From Cryobacterium cryoconiti (lineage in GTDB: Bacteria; Actinomycetota; Actinomycetes; Actinomycetales; Microbacteriaceae), in assembly GCF_004403065.1 (NCBI RefSeq), contig NZ_SOHA01000006.1:1-64000 (forward strand): a stretch of 64,000 nucleotides of DNA, written 5' to 3'. Positions 15,002-23,492 of this stretch are shown here, in pieces. The position numbers were made by a program, and so were the translations under genes. The notes under the pieces were generated by a model. It saw only the letters and a list, made by a program, of their open reading frames with translations. It ran no database searches and was not told where the DNA came from. The number at the start of each line of letters is the position of its first letter. The stretch's first letter is position 1.

Positions 15002-15474
15002 GGCGCCGGGGCCCGCCGGCCGGGCAGCATCAAGCCGGGCAGCATCCAGCCGTGCAGCACCCAGCCGTGCAGCACCCAGCCGTGCAGCGCCTGGACGGGC
15101 AGCGCCTGGCCGGGCAGTCCCGGGCGGGGGAGCGCGGCTCCGGAACGGTGCTCGCGGTGGGGGTGCTCGGCGCGGTCCTGTTGCTCACGGCGGTGGCGCT
15201 GCCGCTTGTGGCGGCGTTGGCGGTCAGCCAGTCGGTGCAGGGGGCGACGGATGCCGCGGCGCTCGCCGCCGCCGACACCGCCTCGGGCCGGGTGGCCGGC
15301 GTTCCCTGCGCGGCGGCGGCCGAGGCGGCGAGGCTCAACGGGGCATCCGTCACCGTCTGCACGGTGGACGGGCTGATCGTGTCGGTGACGGCGGTTCGCG
15401 GCTATCTCGGGTTCGAACTGGGCGCCCGGGCACGAGCAGGTCCGCCCGGTGCGGGCGAGGGGCCGTTCGGCTGA
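14998..15474 (+). CDS. TadE/TadG-like protein with N-terminal GQHPAVQ repeats
   Basis: About 158 aa. The GTG start at 14998 overlaps the tadE stop (GTGA) and is preferred over upstream in-frame starts inside tadE. The N-terminus is a tandem low-complexity stretch of xGQHxA/VQHPAVQ units encoded by repeats of GCCGTGCAGCACCCA. It leads to ERGSGTVLAVGVLGAVLLLTAVALPL, a single helix, and an ATDAAALAAADTASG block typical of TadG-like proteins. Two Cys flank PCAAAAEAARLNGASVTVC. It matches the position of Rv3654c. The repeat tail would face the cytoplasm if topology follows the family. Confidence 0.72.
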   Translation: MRRRGPPAGQHQAGQHPAVQHPAVQHPAVQRLDGQRLAGQSRAGERGSGTVLAVGVLGAVLLLTAVALPLVAALAVSQSVQGATDAAALAAADTASGRVAGVPCAAAAEAARLNGASVTVCTVDGLIVSVTAVRGYLGFELGARARAGPPGAGEGPFG

Positions 15475-15501
15475 CCGAGGGGCTGTTCGGCTGACCGAGG
15501 T

Positions 15502-15741
15502 CTAGTCGAAGAGCGCCTCGATGTAGCGGTAGTCGACGGCGGTGGGCCGATCGGGGAAGTCGGCCGCACCGAATTCGAGGCCGGCGCCGCGCAGATAGAG
15601 GTAGCGTTTGCTGCCGTCAGCGGGGATCTCGAGGCGCGGCCGGGGATCGCCGGATTCGAGGAACTCCGTTGTCACTGTCTTGCCTTCGAGGGGGCCGTCC
15701 GTGAGCTTCGCGGTGTACGTGCCCGTTGCTGAATTCGCCAT
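15502..15741 (-). CDS. Hypothetical protein, 79 aa
   Basis: A short, hydrophilic, probably beta-rich protein without signal or membrane segment: ANSATGTYTAKLTDGPLEGK, then RPRLEIPADGSKRYLYLRGAG, ending DYRYIEALFD. It is acidic at the C-terminus. ATG 15741 has only a weak GAAG upstream. Coding potential is supported by GC-rich third positions and by filling the gap between the tad operon and topA on the opposite strand. I do not recognise the family. It could be a small house-keeping protein of this lineage. Confidence 0.6.
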   Translation of the reverse strand: MANSATGTYTAKLTDGPLEGKTVTTEFLESGDPRPRLEIPADGSKRYLYLRGAGLEFGAADFPDRPTAVDYRYIEALFD

Positions 15742-15879
15742 GCTTCAATTGTGTCCGCCAGCGCAGACCTGGCAACCCCCAATGCTCCCGCCCGGAGTGT
15801 TCGATTAGGTAGGCACCATATTGCAGTGTGTATGGTGTGCCATGGCCCACTTGGACCCGTACCTATAAAGAGGAGTCTG

Positions 15880-18800
15880 GTGCCAGGCACTAAGAAGCTG
15901 GTCATTGTCGAATCGCCGACGAAGATGAAGTCGATCGCCGCCTATCTGGGCGACGGCTACGAGGTGTTGTCCTCGGTCGGCCATATTCGCGACTTGATTG
16001 AGCCCAAAAACCTGCCGCCCGAACTGAAAAAGGGCCCGCTGGGCAAGTTCTCGGTCGACGTGGACAACGGGTTCGAGCCGTACTACGTCGTGTCCGACGC
16101 GAAGAAGAAGACCGTGGCCGAACTCAAACGGGCCATGAAGAACGCCGACGAACTCCTGCTCGCAACTGATGAGGACCGCGAAGGCGAGGCCATCGCCTGG
16201 CACCTGCTGCAGGTCCTTCAGCCCAAGGTTCCGGTCAAGCGCATGGTCTTCCACGAGATCACCAAGGAAGCCATCCTTCAGGCGAAGGACAACACCCGCG
16301 ACCTCGACACCGCCCTCGTCGACGCGCAGGAGACCCGGCGCATCCTCGACCGCATCTATGGCTACGAGATTTCCCCCGTGCTCTGGCGCAAGGTCGGCCC
16401 CGGCCTGTCCGCCGGCCGCGTGCAGTCCGCCGCCACCCGCCTCGTCGTCGAACGCGAACGCGAGCGCCTCGCGTTCGTCTCCGCCGGCTACTGGGACCTG
16501 ATCGCGCAGCTCGCCCCCGGGGCGTCGGCAACGGATGCCGCGTTCCAGTCCAAGCTCGTGCGCCTGAACGGCGAGCGCATCGCCTCCGGCGGCGACTTCG
16601 ACGACCTCGGCCGGCTCAAGCCCAAGGTGTCCGCGGTCACCCTCGACGAGGCATCCGCCCTTGCCCTGGCCACCGCCCTCAAGGAACCGTCCGTCGCGCT
16701 GACCGTGACCAAGGTCGCCTCTAAGCCCTACCGTCGCAGCCCGGCCGCGCCGTTCACCACCTCGACCCTGCAGCAGGAGGCAGCGCGCAAACTGCGCTTC
16801 ACCGCCCGCCAGACCATGAGCGTGGCGCAGTCGCTGTACGAAAACGGGTACATCACCTACATGCGTACCGACTCGCCGTCGCTGTCACAGCAGGCGATCA
16901 CGGCCGCGCGCACCCAGGCATCCGCTCTCTACGGCCCCGAAACGGTGCCCGACAAGCCCCGCCTGTACAAGGGCAAGAGCAAGAACGCCCAGGAGGCGCA
17001 CGAGGCGATCCGCCCGTCCGGCGACACCTTCCGCACCCCTCCTTCCCTCGCATCCACTCTGCGCGGCAACGACTTCAAGCTCTACGACCTGATCTGGAAG
17101 CGCACCGTCGCCTCGCAGATGGCGGACGCGACCGGGTCGACCGCGTCGGTGACCATCGCGGCCGGGCCGACCGGCGCAGCCGAGCACCCGGCGGCATCCG
17201 GAGCGCTCGCCGAGTTCTCCGCCAGCGGCACCGTGATCACCTTCCGCGGCTTCATGCTGGCCTACGAGGAGTCCCGGGACGAGGAGCGCAACGCGCCCAC
17301 CGACGCCACCGAGTCCAAGCTGCCGCCGCTCACCGAGGGCCAGAAGCTGACCCTGCTCGACGTGGAGGCCAAGGGCCACGAGACCACCCCCGCCGCGCGC
17401 TACACCGAGGCGAGCCTGGTGAAAAAGCTCGAGGAGCTCGGCATCGGCCGCCCGTCGACGTACGCGTCGATCATCTCCACCATCACCGAGCGCGGCTACG
17501 TCACGCCGCGCGGCCAGTCGCTGGTGCCCAACTGGATCGCCTTCTCCGTTGTGCGCCTGCTCGAGGAGTACTTCACGGACCTGGTCGAATACGACTTCAC
17601 AGCGGAGATGGAAGACGACCTCGACCGCATCGCCGACGGCAAGGCCGACCGGGTGGACTGGCTGACCAGCTTCTACTTCGGCTCCGACAAGCACCGCGGC
17701 CTGCGCCAGGTCATCGACAACCTCGGCGAGATCGACGCCCGGTCGATCAACTCGATGCCGATCGGCGACGACATCACCCTGCGCATCGGCAAGTACGGTC
17801 CCTACCTCGAGGTCCAGGACCTCGATGCGGCACCGGATGCCCCGCCGCGCCGGGTGAACATCCCGCCGAACCTCGCCCCCGACGAGCTGACCCCGGCGAA
17901 GGCCCGCGAACTCATCGACGCGCCGGTCATCACCGACCGCGTGATCGGTGAGAACCCGGAGAACGGCAAGCGCATCGTGGCGAAGGACGGCCGGTTCGGC
18001 CCCTACGTCACCGAGCTGGAACCCGAGCCCGAGGTCGTCGAACCCGGCGAGACCATCGACCCGGTCACCGGCGAGGTCACCCTGCTCGCCGACTCGGCCG
18101 CCGCCGAGGCTGCGTCGGCGACCACGGCTGCGGCCACCGCCGCCGCCGCGAAGCCCAAGCGCAAGGCCCCCGCCAAGAAGAAGGTCGCCGCGGTCAAACC
18201 CCGCACGGCCTCGCTGTTCAAGACCATGGACCTCGCCACGATCGACCTCGACACGGCCCTGCACCTGCTGGCCCTGCCGCGCACGGTCGGGATCGACCCG
18301 GAGACGGGCGCGGAGATCACGGCGCAGAACGGCAAGTTCGGCCCGTACCTCAAGAAGGGCGTGGACACCCGGTCGCTGACCAGCGAAGACCAGATCTTCG
18401 AGATCGACCTGGCCGGCGCGATCGAACTGTACGCGCAGCCCAAGTACGGCGCCCGACGGGCGTCGAGCGCGCTCAAGGAATTCGAAGCTCCCGACCCCGA
18501 GAGCGGCAAGGCCATCAAGATCAAGGACGGCCGGTTCGGCGCGTACGTCACCGACGGCGTCACCAACGCCACCATCCCGAAGGCCGAGACGGTGGAGGAG
18601 GTCGACTTCGACCGCGCCGTGCAGCTGCTCGCTGACAAGCGGGCCAAGGGCCCGGTCGTGAAGAAGGGGCCCGCGAAGAAGGCCCCCGCGAAGAAGGCGC
18701 CGGCGAAGAAGGCCCCCGTCAAGAAGGCCGCTGCGAAGAAGACGGCGGTGAAGAAGCCGACTCCGTCCGGTGCCACCACGACCGTGCGCGCCCAGCGCAC

Positions 18801-18894
18801 CCCGGCCCAGAAAGCGGCGACCGCGGCCAAGGCTGCGGCGACCCGGGCAGCCACCGCGGCCGCGAAGGCGGCACAGGGCGCTTCGCAGTCGTGA
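15880..18894 (+). CDS. topA: DNA topoisomerase I (type IA)
   Basis: TopA relaxes negative supercoils. The 1004-aa protein starts at GTG 15880, preceded by AAAGAGGAG at ideal spacing. The Toprim domain shows LVIVESPTKMKSI and the acidic triad DEDREGEAIAW. The catalytic tyrosine is Y327 in GYITYMRTDSPS. SAGRVQSAATRLVVERE is also conserved. The C-terminal half holds several DGRFGPYVT/NGKFGPYLK repeats (Topo_C type) in place of zinc fingers, as in other actinobacteria. It ends in a Lys/Ala/Pro-rich tail (KKAPAKK units) that aids DNA binding in mycobacterial TopA. It overlaps tmk by 4 nt. Confidence 0.96.
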   Translation: MPGTKKLVIVESPTKMKSIAAYLGDGYEVLSSVGHIRDLIEPKNLPPELKKGPLGKFSVDVDNGFEPYYVVSDAKKKTVAELKRAMKNADELLLATDEDREGEAIAWHLLQVLQPKVPVKRMVFHEITKEAILQAKDNTRDLDTALVDAQETRRILDRIYGYEISPVLWRKVGPGLSAGRVQSAATRLVVERERERLAFVSAGYWDLIAQLAPGASATDAAFQSKLVRLNGERIASGGDFDDLGRLKPKVSAVTLDEASALALATALKEPSVALTVTKVASKPYRRSPAAPFTTSTLQQEAARKLRFTARQTMSVAQSLYENGYITYMRTDSPSLSQQAITAARTQASALYGPETVPDKPRLYKGKSKNAQEAHEAIRPSGDTFRTPPSLASTLRGNDFKLYDLIWKRTVASQMADATGSTASVTIAAGPTGAAEHPAASGALAEFSASGTVITFRGFMLAYEESRDEERNAPTDATESKLPPLTEGQKLTLLDVEAKGHETTPAARYTEASLVKKLEELGIGRPSTYASIISTITERGYVTPRGQSLVPNWIAFSVVRLLEEYFTDLVEYDFTAEMEDDLDRIADGKADRVDWLTSFYFGSDKHRGLRQVIDNLGEIDARSINSMPIGDDITLRIGKYGPYLEVQDLDAAPDAPPRRVNIPPNLAPDELTPAKARELIDAPVITDRVIGENPENGKRIVAKDGRFGPYVTELEPEPEVVEPGETIDPVTGEVTLLADSAAAEAASATTAAATAAAAKPKRKAPAKKKVAAVKPRTASLFKTMDLATIDLDTALHLLALPRTVGIDPETGAEITAQNGKFGPYLKKGVDTRSLTSEDQIFEIDLAGAIELYAQPKYGARRASSALKEFEAPDPESGKAIKIKDGRFGAYVTDGVTNATIPKAETVEEVDFDRAVQLLADKRAKGPVVKKGPAKKAPAKKAPAKKAPVKKAAAKKTAVKKPTPSGATTTVRAQRTPAQKAATAAKAAATRAATAAAKAAQGASQS

Positions 18895-19553
18895 GCCTGG
18901 AAGCAGAAGCAGAAGCAGAAGCAGCAGTAGCAGCACCGGCCGGGCTCTTCATCACCCTCGAGGGTGGTGACGGGTCCGGCAAGACCACCCAGTCGCAGCT
19001 GCTCACCGACTGGCTCGAACAGCGCGGACGCACCGTGCTGCGCACCCGCGAGCCCGGCGGCACGGAGGTCGGCGTCGCCATCCGTGAGATCGTGCTGCAT
19101 CACCGCGGTGAGATCGCGCCGCGCGCCGAGGCGCTGCTCTACGCCGCCGACCGCGCCCAGCACGTGGCCACCGCGGTGCGGCCGGCGCTCGCCCGCGGTG
19201 AAGTGGTGATCCAGGATCGCTACCTGGACTCATCCGTCGCCTACCAGGGGGCCGGACGGGTGCTCGACGCTACCGAGGTGCGCGACCTGTCGCTCTGGGC
19301 GGCGGAGGGGCTGCTGCCCGCGCTGACCGTTCTGCTCGACCTCGACGAAACCGCCGCGCGCGGCCGGCTCGACGCGGCGAACAAGCGCTTCGACCGGCTC
19401 GAGGCGGAGAAGAGCGACTTCCACCGCCGGGTGCGCGCCGCGTTCCTCGCCCTGGCCGCCGCCGAGCCGGAGCGCTTCCTGATTGTGGATGCCGCGCGGC
19501 CGGTGGCCGAGATCGCCGCGCTCATCCGGGACCGGGTCACCACGCTGCTCTGA
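18891..19553 (+). CDS. tmk: Thymidylate kinase
   Basis: Phosphorylates dTMP to dTDP. The 220-aa protein has the P-loop EGGDGSGKTT, the TREPGGTEVG block, the DRYLDSSVAYQG motif, and a LID near RFDRLEAEKSDF. GTG 18891 overlaps the topA stop (GTGA), implying coupling. Residues 3-12 are an EAEAEAEAA tract encoded by a GAAGCA 6-nt tandem, absent from typical Tmk proteins and probably disordered. It sits in an operon-like set topA-tmk-holB. Confidence 0.95.
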   Translation: MSLEAEAEAEAAVAAPAGLFITLEGGDGSGKTTQSQLLTDWLEQRGRTVLRTREPGGTEVGVAIREIVLHHRGEIAPRAEALLYAADRAQHVATAVRPALARGEVVIQDRYLDSSVAYQGAGRVLDATEVRDLSLWAAEGLLPALTVLLDLDETAARGRLDAANKRFDRLEAEKSDFHRRVRAAFLALAAAEPERFLIVDAARPVAEIAALIRDRVTTLL

Positions 19554-19611
19554 GCAGGTCTGCCCCTCCCCGGGCTGCACCGGCTCCAAGCTCCCTGTCA
19601 CCGACGAAAGG

Positions 19612-19617
19612 TACTCT
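19612..19617 (+). promoter_or_regulatory. Leaderless -10 element for holB
   Basis: TACTCT, then 6 nt (GGTCCG), then the holB ATG with no Shine-Dalgarno. This suggests holB has its own leaderless start besides read-through from topA-tmk. Confidence 0.5.
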
Positions 19618-19623
19618 GGTCCG

Positions 19624-20787
19624 ATGACTGTGTGGGATGGCCTGACAGGTCAGGCGGACGCGATTGCGATCTTCCGCGCGGCGGCCGAACGGCCCGCCGA
19701 CGGAGACGCCGAGGCACGCGCCGGCTCCGCCATGACGCATGCCTGGCTGATCACCGGCCCGCCTGGCTCCGGCCGCTCCAACCTCGCGTTCGCGTTCGCG
19801 ACCGCCCTGCTCAGCCCCGGCACCGAGGCCGGTGACGAGAACGCCCGCCGCCTCGTCGACGCCCGCACGCACCCCGACCTGACGGTGCTCTCCACCGAGG
19901 GCGTCATCATCAAGATGGACGCCGTCAAAGAGGCCGTGAAGCGCTCGCAGTACTCGCCGTCGGTGGGCCGCTACCGGGTCGTCGTCGTCGAAGACGCCGA
20001 CCGCATGGTCGAGCGCACCTCCAACGTTCTGCTCAAAGCCCTGGAAGAGCCGCCGGAGCGCACCGTGTGGATCCTCTGCGCCCCCAGCGAAGCCGACCTG
20101 CTGCCCACCATCCGGTCCCGGGTGCGGTCGGTGCGGTTGCGCGTGCCGAGCGTCGACGACGTCGCCGAACTGCTCGTCGCCCGGGACGGCGTCGACCGGG
20201 CCACCGCCGAACGGGCAGCGCGGGAGGCGCAGAGCCACATCGGCATGGCCCGCCGCCTGGCCACGAACCCCGAAGCGCGAGCGCGACGTGAGGAGACCCT
20301 GCGGGCGGCCCTCGGCATCCGTGGGGTGTCGGCTGCCGTGAATGCCGCCGCCCGGCTGCTCGCCATCGCCGGGGACGACGCGAAGGCGATCACACTCGAA
20401 CGCGACGCCGCTGAGCGCGAGGGTGTGCTGCGGTCCCTGGGCGTCGAGCCCGGACAGTCGGTGCCGCCCGGCCTGCGCAGCCAGATCAAGGCCCTCGAAG
20501 ACGACCAGAAACGGCGTGCCACCCGCAGTCTGCGCGACGGGATCGACCGCATCCTGGTCGACCTCACCTCGCTCTACCGAGACGTGATCATGGTGCAGCT
20601 CGGCCGCGAGACCAGCGTGATCAACCGGGAACTCCTCACGGAGGTGCGTGCGGCGGGAGCAGTCTGCGCCCCCGCGGCCACCCTGTTCACCCTGGACGCG
20701 ATCGCCCAGGCCCGGCAGCGGATCGAAGCGAACGTGGCGCCGGCGCTGGCCCTCGAAGCCATGCTCGTGTCGGCGATCCGCCGATGA
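19624..20787 (+). CDS. holB: DNA polymerase III subunit delta'
   Basis: A 387-aa clamp-loader subunit of the replisome. The AAA+ core shows GPPGSGRSNLAFAFATALL (Walker A with Arg in place of Lys), the ARTHPDLTVL segment, YRVVVVEDADRM, and LLKALEEPPERTVWILCAPS. ATG 19624 is set by the TACTCT-N6-ATG arrangement. The Cys4 zinc module found between Walker A and HPDL in many delta' proteins is absent. The SRC motif reads TIRSRVRS, with no Cys. It cannot hydrolyse ATP if the family rule holds, which is normal for delta'. Confidence 0.92.
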   Translation: MTVWDGLTGQADAIAIFRAAAERPADGDAEARAGSAMTHAWLITGPPGSGRSNLAFAFATALLSPGTEAGDENARRLVDARTHPDLTVLSTEGVIIKMDAVKEAVKRSQYSPSVGRYRVVVVEDADRMVERTSNVLLKALEEPPERTVWILCAPSEADLLPTIRSRVRSVRLRVPSVDDVAELLVARDGVDRATAERAAREAQSHIGMARRLATNPEARARREETLRAALGIRGVSAAVNAAARLLAIAGDDAKAITLERDAAEREGVLRSLGVEPGQSVPPGLRSQIKALEDDQKRRATRSLRDGIDRILVDLTSLYRDVIMVQLGRETSVINRELLTEVRAAGAVCAPAATLFTLDAIAQARQRIEANVAPALALEAMLVSAIRR

Positions 20788-20851
20788 CGCGCTGTGCAGG
20801 TCGGTCTCAGAGGCCGGCCGGAGAACGTTCATCCCAGAGAAAGAGAAACCG

Positions 20852-22405
20852 TTGACCAGACGACCTCGCTTGAGCACCCTGTCGGTGCGAGCCAGGGCCA
20901 CGGCCGTGGCCCTGGTGCTCACCCTGGGACTGAGCGGCTGTGTGCCCCTGTTCCTGCCGCAGCAGGCCCAGTCCACCTCGGTTCCCACCGGGGAGAAGGT
21001 CAGCGCCGACCTCGAACCGTTCTACGACCAGGTGCTCAAGTGGAAGGATTGCGGCTCCGGCCTGCAGTGCACCACGGCCTCCGCGCCGCTCGACTGGGCC
21101 GACCCGGGCAGTGGCGACACGGTCGACCTGGCCCTGGTGCGGCACCAGGCCACGGGCAGCCGAATCGGTTCGCTGCTCGTGAACCCCGGCGGCCCTGGGG
21201 GCTCGGGCTACGACTTCGTCAAGGATTCCCTCGACTACGCAACGGATGCGAAGCTGCAAGCCGGGTTCGACGTCGTCGGCTTCGACCCCCGCGGGGTGGG
21301 CCGTTCCTCGGCGGTGAGCTGCTACGAACCGGCCGAAATGGACGAGTACCTCTACGGCCTCTCGACCACCCAGCGCGGCAGTGACGCGTGGATCCAGGAG
21401 CTGGCGGCGTCCGCCGCCGATTTCGGCGCCGCCTGCCAGGAGAACACCGGTGCGCTGCTCGGCCACGTAGACAGCACCAGTGCCGCCCGTGACCTCGATC
21501 TGCTGCGTGCCGCGCTCGGCGACGAGAAGCTCAACTACCTCGGCTACTCCTACGGCACTTTCCTCGGCGCGACCTACGCCGACCTCTACCCGGACCGGGT
21601 CGGGCGGCTCGCCCTCGATGGCGCGCTCGATCCCGCCACCACGAACGCCGATGTGACCCGGGTGCAGGCCACCGGTTTCGAGAATGCCCTGCGCTCCTAC
21701 CTCACCGACTGCCTGGCGGGCGAGGAGTGCCCCTTCGACGGCACCGTCGACGACGCCATGAACACCATCGGCGCCTTGCTCGCCTCGGTGGACGTGAGCC
21801 CGATCGCAGCCACCGACGGCCGCCGACTCGGCGCGAATTCGCTGCTCACCGCGATCATCTACCCGCTCTACCAGGCCACCGCGTGGCCGAACCTGAGCGA
21901 GATGTTCGACAGCGTGCTGCGCGGCGACGCCGACCTGGCTTTCCAGTTCGCGGACGGCTACAACGGCCGCTCCGTCGACGGCACCTACAGTGATAACGCG
22001 ACCGAGGCGTTCATGGCCATCAACTGTGTCGACTACAGCTACAACGACGACCCGGCGTCCATGCGCGCGCAGGCCGCCGAGATCGAGGCGGCGGCCCCGA
22101 CCATCGGCAAGTACATGGCCTACGGCGACATCGGCTGTGCCAACTGGCCGTACCAGTTCGACGGGGAGCGCACTGCGATCGCTGCCGAAGGCGCCGACCC
22201 GATCCTGGTCATCGGCACCACCAACGACCCGGCCACGCCCTATGTGTGGGCAGAGAACCTTGCCGAGCAGCTCGAGAGCGGCCAGCTCGTCACCTATACG
22301 GGTGAGGGGCACACCGCCTACAACAAGTCGAACGCCTGCGTGAACTCGGCCGTCGACGACTACCTGTTGAAGGGCACGGTGCCGGCCGAAGACCCGATGT
22401 GCTGA
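20852..22405 (+). CDS. Secreted lipoprotein peptidase, alpha/beta hydrolase (tripeptidyl aminopeptidase-like)
   Basis: A 517-aa exported hydrolase. TTG 20852 is chosen because AGAGAAAGAG precedes it and it gives a complete lipoprotein signal: basic MTRRPRLSTLSVRARA, a hydrophobic core, and lipobox LSGC. Catalytic elements are the oxyanion block VNPGGPGGSGYDF, the Ser nucleophile in GYSYGTF, Asp in IGTTNDPATPY, and His in GEGHTAYN. The C-terminal TAP-like domain is present. The family releases N-terminal peptides or proline from oligopeptides; the exact specificity is unknown. It follows holB by 64 nt. Confidence 0.88.
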   Translation: MTRRPRLSTLSVRARATAVALVLTLGLSGCVPLFLPQQAQSTSVPTGEKVSADLEPFYDQVLKWKDCGSGLQCTTASAPLDWADPGSGDTVDLALVRHQATGSRIGSLLVNPGGPGGSGYDFVKDSLDYATDAKLQAGFDVVGFDPRGVGRSSAVSCYEPAEMDEYLYGLSTTQRGSDAWIQELAASAADFGAACQENTGALLGHVDSTSAARDLDLLRAALGDEKLNYLGYSYGTFLGATYADLYPDRVGRLALDGALDPATTNADVTRVQATGFENALRSYLTDCLAGEECPFDGTVDDAMNTIGALLASVDVSPIAATDGRRLGANSLLTAIIYPLYQATAWPNLSEMFDSVLRGDADLAFQFADGYNGRSVDGTYSDNATEAFMAINCVDYSYNDDPASMRAQAAEIEAAAPTIGKYMAYGDIGCANWPYQFDGERTAIAAEGADPILVIGTTNDPATPYVWAENLAEQLESGQLVTYTGEGHTAYNKSNACVNSAVDDYLLKGTVPAEDPMC

Positions 22406-22450
22406 GTATCCGTCTGACTGCAGATGTGCGCGCCGTGCAAGGATTGAGGC

Positions 22451-23089
22451 ATGTCGGGGCATCACGAGGAACCGGGGCTGCGGGAACGCAAGCGGCTCGC
22501 CACTCGTCGTGCCATCCAGCGCGCGGTGCTCACCCTCTCCTGCCAGCGGGGCCTGGAGAAGGTCACCGTGGAGGAGATCAGCCGGGAAGCCGACGTGTCT
22601 CCGCGTACCTTCTTCAACTACTTCCCGTCGAAGGATGCCGCGCTCGTCGGCGACGAACTCGACCTGGCCTCTGAGCCGAAAATCGATGCCTTCGTGCACG
22701 GCGGACCCGGCGGAGACATGCTGGCCCAGCTGGCCGCGCTGCTCTCGGACAGCCTCCGCAACACCGACGGTGACCGGGAGATCCACCAGTTGCGGCGCCG
22801 GCTGATGAAGGAGAACCCGTACCTGTTCGGGATGCGGATGGCCACCCTGCGCAACTTCGAGGGTCGCCTGCAGGAGATCATCACCCGGCGTTTCGTCGCC
22901 GACAACCCGCACCTCGGCGCCGACTCGGTGCAGCTGCAACAACGGGCGCTGCTCTTCACCCTGGTGGCCGTGGCCGCCCTGCGCCACGCCTGGCGATGCT
23001 GGGCCGACTCCGATGTGGCCCGGCCCCTGGCGGAGTACGTCACGGCATCCTTCGCCGACCTGTACGAGATGACGCTGAAGACCAGCTAA
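22451..23089 (+). CDS. TetR family transcriptional regulator
   Basis: A 212-aa regulator. The N-terminal helix-turn-helix reads ATRRAIQRAVLTLSCQRG...VTVEEISREADVSPRTFFNYFPSKDAAL, typical of TetR proteins. The ligand-binding half is all-helical and not diagnostic. ATG 22451 has AAGGA 7-8 nt upstream. No transporter is directly divergent, and the preceding peptidase gene is co-directional 45 nt away. Its targets are unknown; self-regulation or control of the peptidase is possible. Confidence 0.88.
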   Translation: MSGHHEEPGLRERKRLATRRAIQRAVLTLSCQRGLEKVTVEEISREADVSPRTFFNYFPSKDAALVGDELDLASEPKIDAFVHGGPGGDMLAQLAALLSDSLRNTDGDREIHQLRRRLMKENPYLFGMRMATLRNFEGRLQEIITRRFVADNPHLGADSVQLQQRALLFTLVAVAALRHAWRCWADSDVARPLAEYVTASFADLYEMTLKTS

Positions 23090-23136
23090 GCTTGGTTGCT
23101 GTGTCACCGAGGTTTTCCGAGAGGAAGAATCGTGAC

Positions 23137-23212
23137 GCCGCCTTAGCTCAGTCGGTAGAGCGTCTCACTCGTAATGAGAAGGTCATCAGTTCGATTCTGA
23201 TAGGCGGCTCCA
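23137..23212 (+). tRNA. tRNA-Thr (anticodon CGT)
   Basis: Acceptor GCCGCCT pairs with AGGCGGC (discriminator T). The D arm is AGCTCAGTCGGTAGAGC. The anticodon stem TCTCA/TGAGA carries loop CTCGTAA (anticodon CGT). The T arm is normal. CCA is encoded at 23210-23212. Length is 76 nt. Confidence 0.95.
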
Positions 23213-23275
23213 ACCCACTCAGGCCGCTCCGGTCATCCGTCGCTTGTCGGCGCCTTGCGCTGTCTGGTCTGGCCG

Positions 23276-23371
23276 TGCGTCGCCGTGCGTGGCGACGCAA
23301 ACTCGGAGATTTTCGGGACACGCCTGCTGTGGTGCCCGGCGGAACGGCGTGTCTCGAGAATCTCCGCAGTT
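23276..23371. repeat. Family D double inverted repeat after tRNA-Thr
   Basis: A perfect 9-bp hairpin (23276-23284 / 23291-23299) is followed directly by a longer imperfect inverted repeat. The arms 23300-23324 (AACTCGGAGATTTTCGGGACACGCC-like) and 23346-23371 enclose a 21-nt loop. No U-tract follows. The AACTC end resembles families A to C. Confidence 0.8.
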
Positions 23372-23422
23372 AGCGTGCTGTCACGACGGATGCCCCGGGC
23401 CGGGTCGCAGCGCGAGCTCGCC

Positions 23423-23467
23423 GGGTCTCGACGAGCTCGCCGGGTCTCGACGAGCTCGACCACCGGG
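23423..23467. repeat. Two variant GGTCTCGACGAGCTCGACC repeats
   Basis: Two head-to-tail variants GGGTCTCGACGAGCTCGCC and GGGTCTCGACGAGCTCGACCACC just upstream of the oxidoreductase promoter. They are the reverse-oriented relatives of the GGTGGTCGAGCCTGTCGAGACC repeat elsewhere in the window. Confidence 0.8.
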
Positions 23468-23480
23468 TTCCCGCACTCGC

Positions 23481-23486
23481 TAGGCT
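23481..23486 (+). promoter_or_regulatory. Leaderless -10 element for the Gfo/Idh gene
   Basis: TAGGCT, 6 nt (GATCCC), then ATG 23493, with no Shine-Dalgarno between. Confidence 0.5.
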
Positions 23487-23492
23487 GATCCC

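Noticed and set aside
16885-18936. Long minus-strand ORF opposite topA
   Set aside because: Leucine/arginine/glycine-rich shadow of topA with no domain; topA is unambiguous.
23213-23492. Integrated element behind tRNA-Thr
   Set aside because: No integrase and no repeat of the tRNA 3' end were seen, and the next gene is an ordinary oxidoreductase.
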